This document shows positions 25,084 to 36,811 of a DNA stretch of 64,000 nucleotides, piece after piece; position 1 is the first letter of the stretch, and each line of letters begins with the position of its first letter. Source of the stretch: Polytrichum commune (taxonomy: Eukaryota; Streptophyta; Polytrichopsida; Polytrichales; Polytrichaceae). The notes below the pieces were generated by a model. It was given only the letters and a program-made list of their open reading frames with translations, searched no databases and was not told the origin of the DNA. Location: contig OX485806.1 in assembly GCA_950295325.1 (NCBI GenBank), positions 32,240,001 to 32,304,000 on the forward strand. Direction: 5' to 3'. Made by a program: the position numbers and the translations under genes.

Positions 25084-25474
25084 GGTTCACATGGGGTCCC
25101 AAGTCCTAGGTTGTAGTTTACTTCAAGTTAATCCGTGCAATCTCAACTGTTTACAACATGAAGGTTTGGACTTACCGATTTATATGGGGTCCCAAGTCCT
25201 AAGTCCCAGGTATGACATGGATGCCTACATGGCAACACTTTTTCGAGGTGAGCCTTGGGACTTGTGTTGAGAGTTAGGTCGAGCAAAAAGCTAGACGCAA
25301 TTCGGAACACAGCTCCCGAGATTTTTTTTTTGCATAGAATAATCAAGATTTGACAAAATCCCACATAAACCATACGAGTTAACGGGCTCTTGAGGCTCAA
25401 AAGTTGGGACTCTGCCTCCATGTTGGGACTTGTTGACATGAGTGGGACTTGGGACTTGGGACCCCATGTGAACC
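25084..25474. mobile_element. TIR element (391 bp) with perfect 23-bp ends
   Basis: The first 23 bases (starting 'ggttcacatggggtccc') are exactly inverted at the right end (ending 'ggaccccatgtgaacc'). A third, internal copy of 'tggggtcccaagtcct' lies at 25184. The 66- and 98-residue frames inside have no recognised domains. Confidence 0.85.
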
Positions 25475-25488
25475 GGCCCTAAAGGCTC

Positions 25489-25730
25489 GGGGTTCGTAAC
25501 GTCTACGCAAACCCATCCATCGTGGTTGAAGGGGCTCTAGTAAAAACACGTCCCTCACAACATCGAGGGCCGATTCATTCTTTTATTGGAGGTCACAAGA
25601 CTACTTCGGGCTCTCTAATGCCATCCTGGGAGTCAAACAAACCCGAAATAAATCCCCCAAACTACAGATTTGTTCACTGCATTTTCACCTTACAATACTA
25701 GACGAGTTTACATAAACACCACAAATCCCT
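25489..25730. mobile_element. Short TIR element of the 'gtaaactcatcc' family
   Basis: The left end 'ggggttcgtaacgtctacgc' and the complement of the right end ('agggatttgtggtgttta') are imperfect inverted repeats containing the family core 'aaac(t/c)catcc'. Larger members lie at 25801-26469 and 62412-62645. Confidence 0.6.
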
Positions 25731-25800
25731 AGCCACCGGCATGACGCCTTGAAGGTCTAGCCATATATGTAAACATAAACCAAGTACAACACAACGGCAT

Positions 25801-26469
25801 GGGGTTCACAGTGTCTATGTAAACTCATCCATCGTGGATGAAGGGGGCTCTAGTAAAAAACAAGAAAACGGTAGAACCATGAGGCTCTGTCCTTTACTAT
25901 GAAAGACTACAATTGTAGCTGTCCACTTTGCTCATGCCAATCCATGGTTATTCACTATACCAAACATTTCTTGGATTTTGGGCACCTTCTTCTTAAATGC
26001 GGGTCAAGGATTGAAGCTACTCATTTATCACTCGAAAATTTTAAAATGAATAATCAAGAACTGCCGAAATAACTATAGTTAACTAGATTTCTTTCAATGC
26101 ATTTTAGGGAGAAATTATATATATAATTATATATATAGAGAGTTCACATTACATAAAGTGGACCAAAAATAACAAGAACAAGTAACGTCCAAGTGTGAAC
26201 GCAAAGTGGTTAGGAAATTTGCTCTTGAAACGAAGAAGTTGATGCATAGTCTCTGTCCTACAGACAGAGCCAACAAATCCCCTACAAGTTTGAAGGCCAA
26301 TTCATACCAACTGGAAACAATTAGACTAAATCACGATCTCCTACATTACCATTTCCAGAGTCAACCAATATAAAAATAGTCATTCATTCCCAAACCGTAA
26401 AACAATTCATTACGTTTCCACCTTGCTAATGGATGAGTTTACATAGACACCACCATAGCCACGAACCCC
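25801..26469. mobile_element. TIR element (~670 bp) with perfect 22-bp core ends, just upstream of the UBA5-like gene
   Basis: A 22-base sequence beginning 'gtgtctatgtaaactcat' occurs near the left edge and perfectly inverted near the right edge, both preceded by 'ggggtt' type sequence. The interior left part repeats at the window start (1-196). The right edge is only ~265 bp from the ATG at 26735. Confidence 0.8.
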
Positions 26470-26479
26470 TAGCCCAACA

Positions 26480-26734
26480 CAATGTACACGCACAAGGCAC
26501 TACATTGTGTATACAATACGACATACAAGACACTACTATACATATACATATGCGCATACGGAGAGTGGATACATACGTATAGAGCGTGCGTATGGTGGTC
26601 CCTCAGCGGGGGCGCCCTATCGCACCTCGGCAGGCGCCTGGGCTCCGGTCGCGCAGGCTGGGCGCTCTTGCGGAATTGTCAGAAGGATTTGATTGATTCA
26701 CAATCAGGCAGCGTGAGTAGCTGCTTAGTCCGCC
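26480..26734 (+). promoter_or_regulatory. Promoter and 5' leader of the UBA5-like/trihelix locus
   Basis: A TATA-like 'ctatacatatacata' (around 26535) precedes a shift to CG-rich sequence ('gcgccctatcgcacctcggc'), which continues into exon 1 and beyond to about 27130. A transposon ends at 26469, so little more than 200 bp of unique promoter separates it from the gene. Telobox-like 'ttagggttagg' lies at 26939-26949 inside the first intron. Confidence 0.45.
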
Positions 26735-29700
26735 ATGGGGGACGACCTCAAGGCGCTCCTCGACGCCGTTTCCAAGCTTCGACCCCTCCACGCCAACCCC
26801 CTCTACTCTGCCCACCTCAAATCGGTCAGCACTCTCCAATTCCGCTCCCTTCGTTTCCCGCGCGCTCTCGCTCGCACTGTGTGTGTGTGTGTGTGAGACT
26901 CTCTCTCTCGCTCTCTCTTAGTCTGTCGGTTTGTGCAGTTAGGGTTAGGATTAAGTTTATAGTGGAGGAGTCGAGCTTGGAAGGTTCGAGAACGACCGCG
27001 GGGACCTGTCTCTTGTCTCTGTCTCTGTCGTTTCTCCCTCGCCGGCCGAAGGGATGTGATCGCCGGATGGGGAATTTGGAGTCCGGGTGCAATTCGGAAG
27101 GAGCTAGGGTTCGAGCCATTTCTTGGTTCTCGGGAAACCGGTTTGGTCACGTGATGCGTCAATTTGGAGTGAATTGTTTGGTGTGGTTGTCGGTAATCGT
27201 CGTGTGTTGAGAAGAGTTTCTGAGGGGCATTTTTGGGGTGTGTGTCGGTGTTCTTGCGGGTGAACTTCCGGACGGTTATTGAAAGAACTTCAAGGACACC
27301 GGATTTTGAGTTCGTATGAAGAGATGGTGCGAAGATAATTTGTAGGATTCCTAAATCAGTCGTGTTAGGTTCTTCAGGTGTTTATAACGTCAGATGAATG
27401 TTAAAAGTTGGCATCTCATTCATTGGCAGGTGAGGGATTAAGAGCTCGTGTGTTGCACTCGTTGGGGTTTGGTGTGTTACAGCCTCCCAGTTCTATTATT
27501 CAACCTGTTCCTTAACCCTTCGTATTCTGTGATTCTTTGGGCCAAAGAAGGCTGTTGAAAGATCTGCACGCCGAATTTGGAGCTCATGGTACTTTTAATT
27601 TTGTAAGATTCTTAAACAAGTTGTCTTAGGTTCTTCATTGGTACATTAGTTGAACCTCAGAGTTTGCATGTCATTGGCAGGTGAGATGAAGACCTCATGT
27701 GCACTCGTTGAAGGTTGTTATGTTACAGCCTCCCAATTCTTTCATTCAACCTTGTCCTTAGCCATCATATTTATGATATGTTTGGGTTCCGCTCAAGTTG
27801 CCCTTCTGTAGCTAACGTGGTTGATCGCAAAGCGAAACTGGAGTTCGTATAAACATTATCGTACTTTGAATTTGTAGGATTCTACAGCTGGCTTATGTTC
27901 TTCAACCCATCTAGGTGGTGCATCACATGAACCTCAAACTTTACATCTCATTGGCAGGTGGGAAAGAAGGCGTCATGTGCACTCATTGGGGTTTGTTACA
28001 AGCTCCTGATTCTTTCATTCAACCTTTTCCTAAGCCATCCTATTTATGTTTCCTTGGGGTTTGTTTCAAACAGATTATATTTCTACGAGGTTGATTGGAA
28101 TTAGACGCGATAAGACCTCTTCCAGCAGTTAGCATGGAGCAGAGCCATTAATTTATGTCATAGCTTTAGCTATGCGCACTCAAAATTCACTCGAGTTGTC
28201 CACTATTCTTGAAGATTATGAAGAAGGTTACAATAATATGCATTATTATGCAGAAGGCAGCTTCTCGCCTGGGTCATGAGCCGTATATGACAATTTACGG
28301 CCCGTCTCAAGAATGCGAGAAATTGATGATGCAGATTTTGTAACTTCTATTACTATGTGATTAGATGTCAAGACCGCAGCATCTTATCGAAGACAAACTT
28401 ATCCTCCGCTCTTAGATTATTTCATTTTCTAGATATAACTGGTGATTCCAACTTGCAACTGGAGTTTGTCCATGCATATCCAAAGGTTCTTTCACATGGC
28501 GAAAGTTTTAAGTCCAGCATTAAGCACGATTTATTTCCTCAGCATTTCTACTTAGAACTAAAGGAGGACCAGTATGCTTGCGCCTGTGAAGAGGGTGGTC
28601 TATTTTGAAGATAATTATGGACGACATTGCCACTGTCTATTCGTGTGTGTTGAGAACTTGAGGTCCTCTACTTGCCTGTTCAAATCTTCACATGAAGTGC
28701 ACGCCTCTTGTGTCCCTGGCAGTGCACTTCTTAACTGTGAATTCTCCTGTCCTCTTTAGATTTATGTGTACATGTAAACCCTTGATGGTTTTGTTCTTCT
28801 CTCTTCTGCTAACATTATTGATAAGCCTTCACAATCTGACAAGGTCGGAAAAGCCCCCTTTACACTAGTGCTTGAGTTGAGAGCTCGAACTTACAATTTT
28901 CAGGAGTTTGATACTTGGAGTAGACAATATTTCTCCTAGAACTTGAACTATTGAGAGCTTGACCAGTCTTCGATAGGTGGAGGTAGCTTAGGATTTTGAC
29001 CCAGAGCTTGTTGTAGTCGTTCCACGTAGGATCCATCACGGCTCCATCTTAGCGCTGTAAGCCTGGTGAAGAGTTTTAAGCTCTCAAGTTGAAAGTTCAT
29101 GTGTAAAGTGGATTTGAGTGAATAAGGATTTGTAAGATGCTCCCCACCAATGAGAATGCTCCTTTCTTGGAGCTCTCAACCTTTCTAGTCTAAAGGGAAC
29201 CTTAATCCATTGAGCAATCTGTAGTTGTGAAAATTTAACACCTAGAGATTGGGGTCATCTTCTTTAAGATTGTGTTTTTCTTGTTCTTGCACTGGGATGT
29301 AGACGTGTGCTGATGGGCAATCTGTGTGCAGCTAAAGGAGCAAGTTGAGAAGATCACATCGCTTGTTGATGTGCAGCCAGCATCGAATCCTCAAGTGGCA
29401 GGAGAACAGCGTGTTGAGGCATGGACTCATAGCACGAGACGAACCGGGGAAATTGGGGACGGCTCCGCATCTCTAGCATTAAGGAACCAATCACCCAACC
29501 TTCTTCGCCCAAAGGGCGAGAGTTTTGAGGGTTCTGGTGTGTTCTTTGAGGGCTCCCAGCCCACCTTGAAGGGAGGCAAGGCAGATCAGGCTGCACAGGT
29601 TACAACACCCATGACAGGGGCTCAACAGCTAACAACATCTGGTAGTCGGCCTGTTAGGGAACAACATGGTGCTCGGGCACCATCACTAGCAGGGCCTGAA

Positions 29701-30033
29701 CCGCTGGCTTCTTCTGAGGCTCACGGTGGAGGAATTTATAACGAGCCACACGCTTCTGTGCCAGAAGCCCAACCACCACAATCCTCCAATGCTCACTTGG
29801 CATGGGAGCAGGTTGAGCGGGTCGCAAATTTGGCAGCCCCTCATTCGGCTACAGATATGCATGCAGCATGGGAACACGTTGAGCGAGTTGCATTTATGGG
29901 TGGGGCTCAACCTGCCTCCAATGCTCGTGCCTCAAAGACAACACAAGCCGCGACCGAGAAGGGAAACACACAAAATTGTGACGCTCGTCCCATATCTGAG
30001 GTACACCTCGAAGTCCTTGGCATGGACAGCTAG
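26735..30033 (+). CDS. UBA5 N-terminus-like leader exons, possibly fused to the trihelix exons downstream
   Basis: Exon 1 is 26735-26824 (90 nt, 30 codons, phase 0) and exon 2 starts at 29332. UBA5 exon 1 at 38232 is also exactly 90 nt, phase 0, and the two peptides share the pattern M-x-D-x-x-K-x-L-L-x-x-V-x-K-L-x-P. Exon 2 begins LKEQVEKITSLVDVQPASN, matching UBA5 exon 2 ([19 protein letters not shown]). It then runs ~200 residues of low-complexity Ala/Gln/Ser-rich sequence that UBA5 lacks, with two further AWE(Q/H)VERVA repeats. No adenylation domain follows. The reading frame stops at 30033, but a donor 'tctgag|gtacac' after 30000 (phase 0) would allow splicing to the trihelix frame at 30467. 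So it is either a ~264-aa stand-alone protein or the 5' part of a fusion. Function unknown; the leader is predicted helical. Confidence 0.6.
27340..28110. repeat. Three diverged tandem repeats (~250-275 bp) in the first intron
   Basis: Each copy begins 'aattttgta(g/a)gattc', contains 'ggttcttca', then 'cattggcaggtg', then 'tgttacagcctcc..ttcattcaacct'. Copies run roughly 27340-27590, 27591-27865 and 27866-28110. Each carries an abutted acceptor-donor-like 'ggcag|gtg' (junctions at 27429, 27680, 27957). Confidence 0.8.
28852..29201. mobile_element. Complete TIR element (350 bp) in the first intron
   Basis: Left end 'gccccctttacactagtg', right end complement 'ggttccctttagactagaaa', inverted over ~33 bp ending in 'ttgagagctc'. 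An inverted, truncated sister lies in the HDA15 intron at 9526-9991. Non-autonomous. Confidence 0.85.
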
Positions 30034-30481
30034 ACAATTTGACATGAATTACATGTGCTTTAATTTTGTACTCTCTCCTATTCAAAATTATCACATAGTC
30101 CAGTGTAGTAGATACAGTCCATGACCTAAGGTATCGAAAAGTTGGCTATTCCAGCAGAATCTCTTGGTGACTGTCCTGAAGAATTTATCCTAGTGGTTGT
30201 AGGTTCTGTTGACATTCTGTGCTACTAACTTTACAAGACTTATTGTTTCATTAGAGTAAGTGACGAAAGAAGAACATTTCTGGACCCTCATATTCACTAC
30301 AGCTAAAGAGATATGGCTTAGCAAGGGTTTACACCGTGTAATGAAATACAAAGATTTCTTGTTCCTTCCTGTAGGTCACATTGTATAAACTTGCCTCCTG
30401 TCCTAACTGATTCCTAGCAAAGAAAAAACAAACCAGAAAAGGGCTTTACTGTGGAAGTGTGACAAGGTGTTTTTTTTCACC

Positions 30482-32151
30482 ATGACTGACACTTACCAAC
30501 CGGGGGCAAATGTGTTCGAGACTCAAGGACTGGATGACGAGTGCACAGAGAATGGTCCTCCAGATGGCAAGTCCAATGGGCGTGCTTACAAGGCTGGAAA
30601 ATGGTCACCAACTGAGACCCTGACTTTGGTGTATTGCAAGCGTGGCCACTTTTTGAAGTATGGACCCCTGAATCACCGGCGGAACATTGGAGTGTCGGCA
30701 GCCGAGCGGTGGATTGAGATGGAGGACGAGATGCTCCGGCGGAATGTTATGCGGTCAAAGTCACAGTGCCAGGAGAAGTGGGAGCAATTGGCTTCGGATT
30801 TCAAAAAGGTGTACGATCATCAGCAAAACCATGTTCCTCTGGGCGAGCCGAGCTATTTTCAGATGACCCAAGCAGAGAGAAAGGAACATATGCTAAGGTT
30901 TCCGAAAGCCAACCTCGACGAGACGGTATATAACGCACTATGTGAGTGGTATCCTAGGAACTCAGTCGGTATGGACCCTGGAGACCTGCCGAGTGATTCA
31001 CCATTTGATTTAGCCGCAATGTCAAGAGGAGGTAAGCTGACTCATAACTGCAATAGGGTTCTTGGAAAGATGGACAGCTTGGCTTGCCTATCAATTACAA
31101 GTCCAAGAATCGTATACAAATATTTGAGTCTAGCAGAGGAAATCCCTTAGGCATTGAAGCGAGATTCTTTGCTATAGGAGGTTCTGTAGATTCTTTTTGG
31201 TATCAACTCTTAGAACTCCTTCCAAAATTATGAGCTGTCTGAACTTGGTCTGGATTAACTTTTGAAGTTACTTAACAATGAACTAATCAGAGTGTAGAAA
31301 TTCTGTGTAGTCCACTGAAGCTTTATCGGTACACCAGCACTATTCAGTACCTCGTATCTAGATGAATATCAGGACATGTGCAAGGAAAGCTGGCGAATTT
31401 TAGATCAATGACGAATGCTTTTGCAAGGAATACCAGTTCTTATTTGGACTACAACAAAAGGAGCTGTCACAGATTGTCTGTCAAGTTTTTTACCTAGGCA
31501 TACTGTTACCTTCTTTTAATATATTCTAAAAATTATGTTCACGTGGGGCTCAATGTTGACAGGAGATTTAGAGTCCGAAAGCTGTAAATAGATAGTATAT
31601 CCTTTATCCTAGTGTCCTATCTGCACATATCTTATAGGCTAAAATGAGTTCTAAACATGGTACCTTTGTTGAACGAATTGTTTGCATCTCACTGGTTATC
31701 AAGTCTGCCCTTGGTTAATATTGGGATGTGCTTTTGATATTCAGGCCACATCAATGATCCTCCAGCTGTTGAAGACAACCGTCCAGCACTCGATGATGGT
31801 ACCGGTGACTCAAGTAGCCCCAATTCGACGAAGCGACGAAGGCTTTCTACAAAGGCCTCTGAAGGTGCATTCTCAGCTGTTGAAAACAACCGTAAAGAGA
31901 GTTCGAATGCTGCCACCACCATATCTGTAGAGCAGGACCGGAAGGATGCACGCCATCGTGCAACTCTGGAGATGGATGCCAAGAAGCATCGTGAGCTTTT
32001 GGAGCTGGAGGCAAGGAAACATCAAGACAAGATTATTATTGAGAAGGAGAAACTTCAACGCAGTGCTGCATTAGGTCAAGGCTATATTGCTGCACTATTG
32101 AGCATTGCAGATGGGTTGAAAGTCATTGGCGATGCTTTGAAGAAGCCTTGA
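30482..32151 (+). CDS. Trihelix (GT/SANT-like) DNA-binding protein with C-terminal coiled coil
   Basis: Exons 30482-31031 and 31745-32151, joined by GT-AG (gaggag|gtaagc; tattcag|gcc) in phase 1. From ATG 30482 the protein is 318 aa. Residues ~40-135 form a trihelix domain with the three spaced tryptophans (KWSP, ERWIEME, EKWEQLASDFKKV) and the conserved fourth-helix region (SYFQMTQAERKEHMLRFPKANLD split: SYFQMT.., LDETVYNALCEW), closest in style to the SIP1/ASR3 clade. A basic KRRRLSTK after residue ~205 is a candidate nuclear localisation signal. Residues ~240-300 are a charged coiled coil, usual for dimerisation. It likely binds GT-element promoter DNA in the nucleus. The frame is open upstream past 30467, so it could be spliced to the UBA5-like exon ending at 30000; alternatively a leader exon starts after 'ctaactgattcctag' at 30417. 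Confidence 0.85.
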
Positions 32152-35100
32152 TGATGGCCTTGTCAGCTTATGCCAAGCATGGTGAAGTTACTTTTCAAGC
32201 AGAGGGGTATCTCTTCAAGATGCAAGGGTTTCCTTAAGGTAACCTACACTGATGACCTGAGATGTCATATGTGACTTTGATTGAGAGGATGTCTAGTTAC
32301 GTTGTTTGTGCATTCTTTTGAGTACTTGTTACCTTTGGGTTTTTTTGGGGGAGGGAGCAAAGCAAACTAGCTCTGCTTTGTGGATCTCTGTATGCTTTGG
32401 AATGGTAGCAACAATCATGTTCAGGTGATGTAAAATATTGGGGTAGGTTGGGTACATGAAGCTGTAATTCTGAAGCTTATTCAGACATGTTGAAATCAGG
32501 TTCTGGTTCTGCAGTCTATGATTTTCATTTGTTACTTCAGGATGTATTGGGGTTATTAAACCTTTTGATGGTTCATAAGGGTTGTATGATATGGGTTAGT
32601 GGATCATCTCAAATAGCAGCATAGTGAAAGGTTCTTACATGGTTCATACTGATTATGAAGGTTCAGTTTTAGATTCAAATCAGTTTTTGTATTGAAGTGC
32701 ATACACAAAGCTGTAATTCTTATGGAGTCTATGTTTTATATGTAAAAATCATGTTTTTGGAGTCTATGATTTTTCACTTGTATATCAAGGTGTATTGGGT
32801 TTAACACCTTTTAATTATTCAAAAGGGTTCTGTTTATGAATCATCTCATATAGTTTCATAGAGAAAGCACTTGCGTAGTTCATACTGAAGGGTTCTCAGT
32901 TCAAGTTTTGAATCAATAAATGCATTGAAGTGGGTAACAAAACTGTAATTGTGAAGCTTATACAGACATATTGAAATCATAGTAAAGGGGGGCATGTGAT
33001 CATTAGCTCACGTACAGAAATTGCCACCAGTAAACATCATAAGCTCGTTTGTTGGGTGTCATTATTCATTTGTTTATTTCTTATGAAAGTGAATACTATT
33101 GGTCATGCTTGTTCCCCGCCACTCATCACTTTTATTAGGGTAGAAGGGCTAGAGCTTCGCCGGCCCACTGACCAGTAAACTCATCCACTATGACTGGGAA
33201 GGAATATAGTGAAAGCTTGTCTCCTATAGGTTTGTGCTCTGTTCATCCCATTGCTTAAAATGATTTTTTAGCATTTAAGCAACTACTTTCATATACAGTC
33301 GCATATGCAGATGATTTTTCTTCAAGATTAGAGGGATGATTGGGATGGAGGATCGAACGATTTCCATGAACTTGTTGGCATCGCCAACACACTAAACCAC
33401 TAGTTTGCCATAGTGTATGGAGAGAATTGACTAGAATTTGGCAGGGCCTAGAACAAACAAGGGAATGTGGCTTTGCCATTAGAGGCTGTGTCCTAAATTG
33501 GCATTTTGAATGTTTGGAATAATCATTAAAGTGGATATTTCACCAAGCTCTCACTGAACTTTCATTAAGTTTCACCAGACCTTATCCATTAAGTTCTGAC
33601 ATGTATTACCTGGGCCCTATTACTAGTCAAAGTCAGTTTCTATGATGCCTCTATCCCATGATGGGACTGAGCCAACAAACCTATATTTGAGAGAACCTAC
33701 ATTCAGTAGGGGTTGGTGAGGCTAGATCACATTTGGGTGACTATTCTACATTGGACACCAATGACAATGATATTTTGCCTTGAAAGAAGACATGTAAGAG
33801 AGGCACATGCCATGTTTATATTTAGGAACATGGCCCCTACTGAGGTTTGTAGGAATAACATTGGTACACATTTTGTAGTTTAGATTTTGGATATGGGAAA
33901 TACTTAGGGAAGACTTAAAAGGTGATTTTTAGGTCATCTAGGTGTCTCTGATAAGTTTTATTACGACAATGTTAGATTTATTCCAAATTATTTAGGGTTT
34001 TTGGTTGACCTTTCATATATTTAAAACAAGAGTCTTTCAATCACGGTGCATGCTTTTGTGATAGTTTCTTAGTCTCATACTCTTTTTGCCCACACAAAAG
34101 TCTGGGAGTAAGTTCATGTGACTCGGACCTTGTGCAATGCGCAAGCATAGTCACAACCATTGTCAATAGTCTTGCAAATAGTATCCACTTTTTGGCTTTT
34201 TATTAAATCCAAGTGCACATTGGTGTGGTCAATAGTCTTCTGTTAATTAGCCTTTTTGGTGTAACTTAGATTGGCAATGCAGTCACTGTTGCAAGGTTTT
34301 AGATTTCTTTGATTAATTCTCAATTTTATTATGTTGTTAGACAATTGTCTTTAACACATCACCGATCACAAAGGTAAATATCCATTGCATGAGGCAATAG
34401 GCCAACGCACAACTTAAGTGAGGGCCATAGTCTTGGTTCATCCATATCACTTCTTAATTTCAATGCACAATCTTCCTTTTAAGAACACAAATTAGTTTTC
34501 AATTCATTGTTGTTGCTTGAGGCTATCGACTTGTTGTACTGATCATCACAGCTAAATAACACATGTCTACTATTAGCATCCAACAAGGTAAATAAACGTG
34601 CTCATGTAAATCTTAACACTTACTAGTGTTCAACACTTAAGGGCCAAATCTTTTGTCACCAGGGATCGCTTTACCCTTCACATGCTATACCCTTTTTGTT
34701 TATCTATCGTTTCAACGTCTAGCTTGCCAAAAGTTTAAAATATAAGAAGCTCAACAATCCTTGGTTATGGAGGTCTATGGCTTCTTTAAGTTCCAGACAC
34801 ACAATTGTGTGACCTTTCAAGAAATTGTACGACATTTGTAAGTAATGGTCATTGGTCACCACAACGACCAGACAATAGTCTACACCTCCAAAGAATTAAT
34901 GTCATTCCTTAAACAAATAATGCCCAAGAAACATTCTTCAAACTTTTAGAGCTATGGTGGTTCTTCCTCGTGTGCTAGTTAGGAGGATGACATGAAAACT
35001 ATGTTCCCCCTCACTACTAGTCACAATTGAATGGCTGAATATATGACTAATTTGAGTTCAAGCACTAGTTATATTGGGGTCCAACATTCCACAATCTCCA

Positions 35101-36439
35101 CTCACTTTTATAGACTATTGACTTTATGTTACTTCAATGGAAGCTCTACATTTGCAAATATTAGCATTCAATGTCAACAATACCATTATCACTTCTCACA
35201 GTCTAGGGGTTTAATTTACAAGTAAAATTAAATGCTCAAAGGTTGGAATAATAACTTGCAATTTAGCAACTTGCCTAAGATAGAAAACATTGTGTTGGTT
35301 AGGAATATAATACTTCAACCAAACAAAAACCTCTCCATATTTCCAATTTCAAATTGATTAATCCCCCACAAATTTAAAGACAATAGCTTGAAGCGTAACA
35401 TCAACATAATCCTCACACAGAAAGCGAATGTACTTTCCACACTGACATATCACACTTGTAGGGGCCTACAAAACAATTCATAATTTGATTGAAACTCTAA
35501 GATTGAACACAACACTGATACTTTGGTACAAACGCCTTGGATACCTTTTGGTTGCTTTAACATCAGGCAGTAACCCTAGCAAGTATGAATCCCTCATAGC
35601 CTGATGTATACAAGAGTCATAATCAAATCACATGAACTACAAAGACAGAAGCTCCAACCAAGTTCTGACATTAAAAATAACATATATATCCCTCTCTCTC
35701 ATGGTAGTTCATGACCATATATTTTTAGTGCACATGTGCAGATATCAAAGTTCAGATCCTTTCCTATCATGTTATAGCATGTCTTATCCCTACATCTCGA
35801 AATCTCGAGACCATAGCCCTTTTAGACCTACGCACGTAGTAATTTTTGGTACCCTTTATAGCCTATTCTCACTTACAATCTGATTGTGGTTGAAACAAGA
35901 ATAATTCATACCACACACACCCTTGGCTATTTGAGAATAAGGACCCAAATCACATGATATACAAACCATTTTCCAAGGTAGTTGCAGGTGGTGATGGAGA
36001 TGGAGATGGAGAAGTTTGAAGGGACAAATCATCCTAGAGACAACTCAAGATGGTGGCAATGTCCTGGATCTCACAATAATAAGTGATAGTCTTGTTGATT
36101 ATATATTTGATAATTGCCTAGATGATTTATGCATTGCTAGAGGGGATGTGAGACATGCTCTTGATGAGTTAGTGTCCCATGTTGAGTGAGCGTGATTGCC
36201 ATTGGAGGCAAAATCTCCCACCATCGATGAACCATATATTTAGTTCACATGTAACACCATCTTTAAGTTCACATTGATTAGTCAGCTAAACGGGAATCCG
36301 ATCATGTCTAAGGGCATGCTAACAAGGGCTAAAAATTTAGTGCATTTCAACAATTTATCTGACTACATGTCTACTGCTTCATCAAGTAGCTCTTGTCTAC
36401 TTAGAATAGTGTTGTAACCCCCAATCCTTTAGGGGTTAA
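32152..36439. other. Long intergenic region between trihelix and UBA5 genes
   Basis: The first part should hold the trihelix 3' untranslated region. At 32400-32960 the phrases 'aagctgtaattct', 'ttattcagacatgttgaaatca' and 'gtctatgattttt' recur two or three times, indicating a diverged tandem repeat. Beyond 33000 nothing coding was recognised; the short frames are unsupported. Confidence 0.5.
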
Positions 36440-36785
36440 AATGAATGAAAGCCGGTTGAATGACTTAATTATAAAAAGGAATATTACAAACTATACCAAC
36501 GTTGGGTGCCATAAGATCTTATGTAACACCACATCTTTATAAAACTAGATTGAATGAAAGTTGAATGGCTTAAAAATGAACAAAAATTGTGCTTACCTTG
36601 AATGCAATGACACCTTCCAATTTTTTTTTTATCAACAATATACTAATCTCAATGCATTCATTTTTGCATCTTGTGTAATACCACGTTCATATTAGTTTCA
36701 AATGAATGAAAGAAGGTTGAATGACTTATAAAACAAACCATACTAGCCTTGCGTATCATGGTATTTATGTAACACCACATGTCTA
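36440..36785. repeat. Diverged tandem repeats (three partial copies)
   Basis: 'aatgaatgaaag..ggttgaatgactta' to 'tatgtaacaccacat' occurs at about 36440-36541 and 36700-36785, with a more diverged copy between them. Confidence 0.6.
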
Positions 36786-36811
36786 GCAGTAGGTTCTCGA
36801 TGTTCATTGTG

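Noticed and set aside
26482-27210. Plus-strand 242-residue open frame
   Set aside because: It runs through the promoter, exon 1 and intron 1 of the UBA5-like gene in a different frame, contains low-complexity VCVCVRLSLSLS from GT and TC microsatellites, and has no domain.
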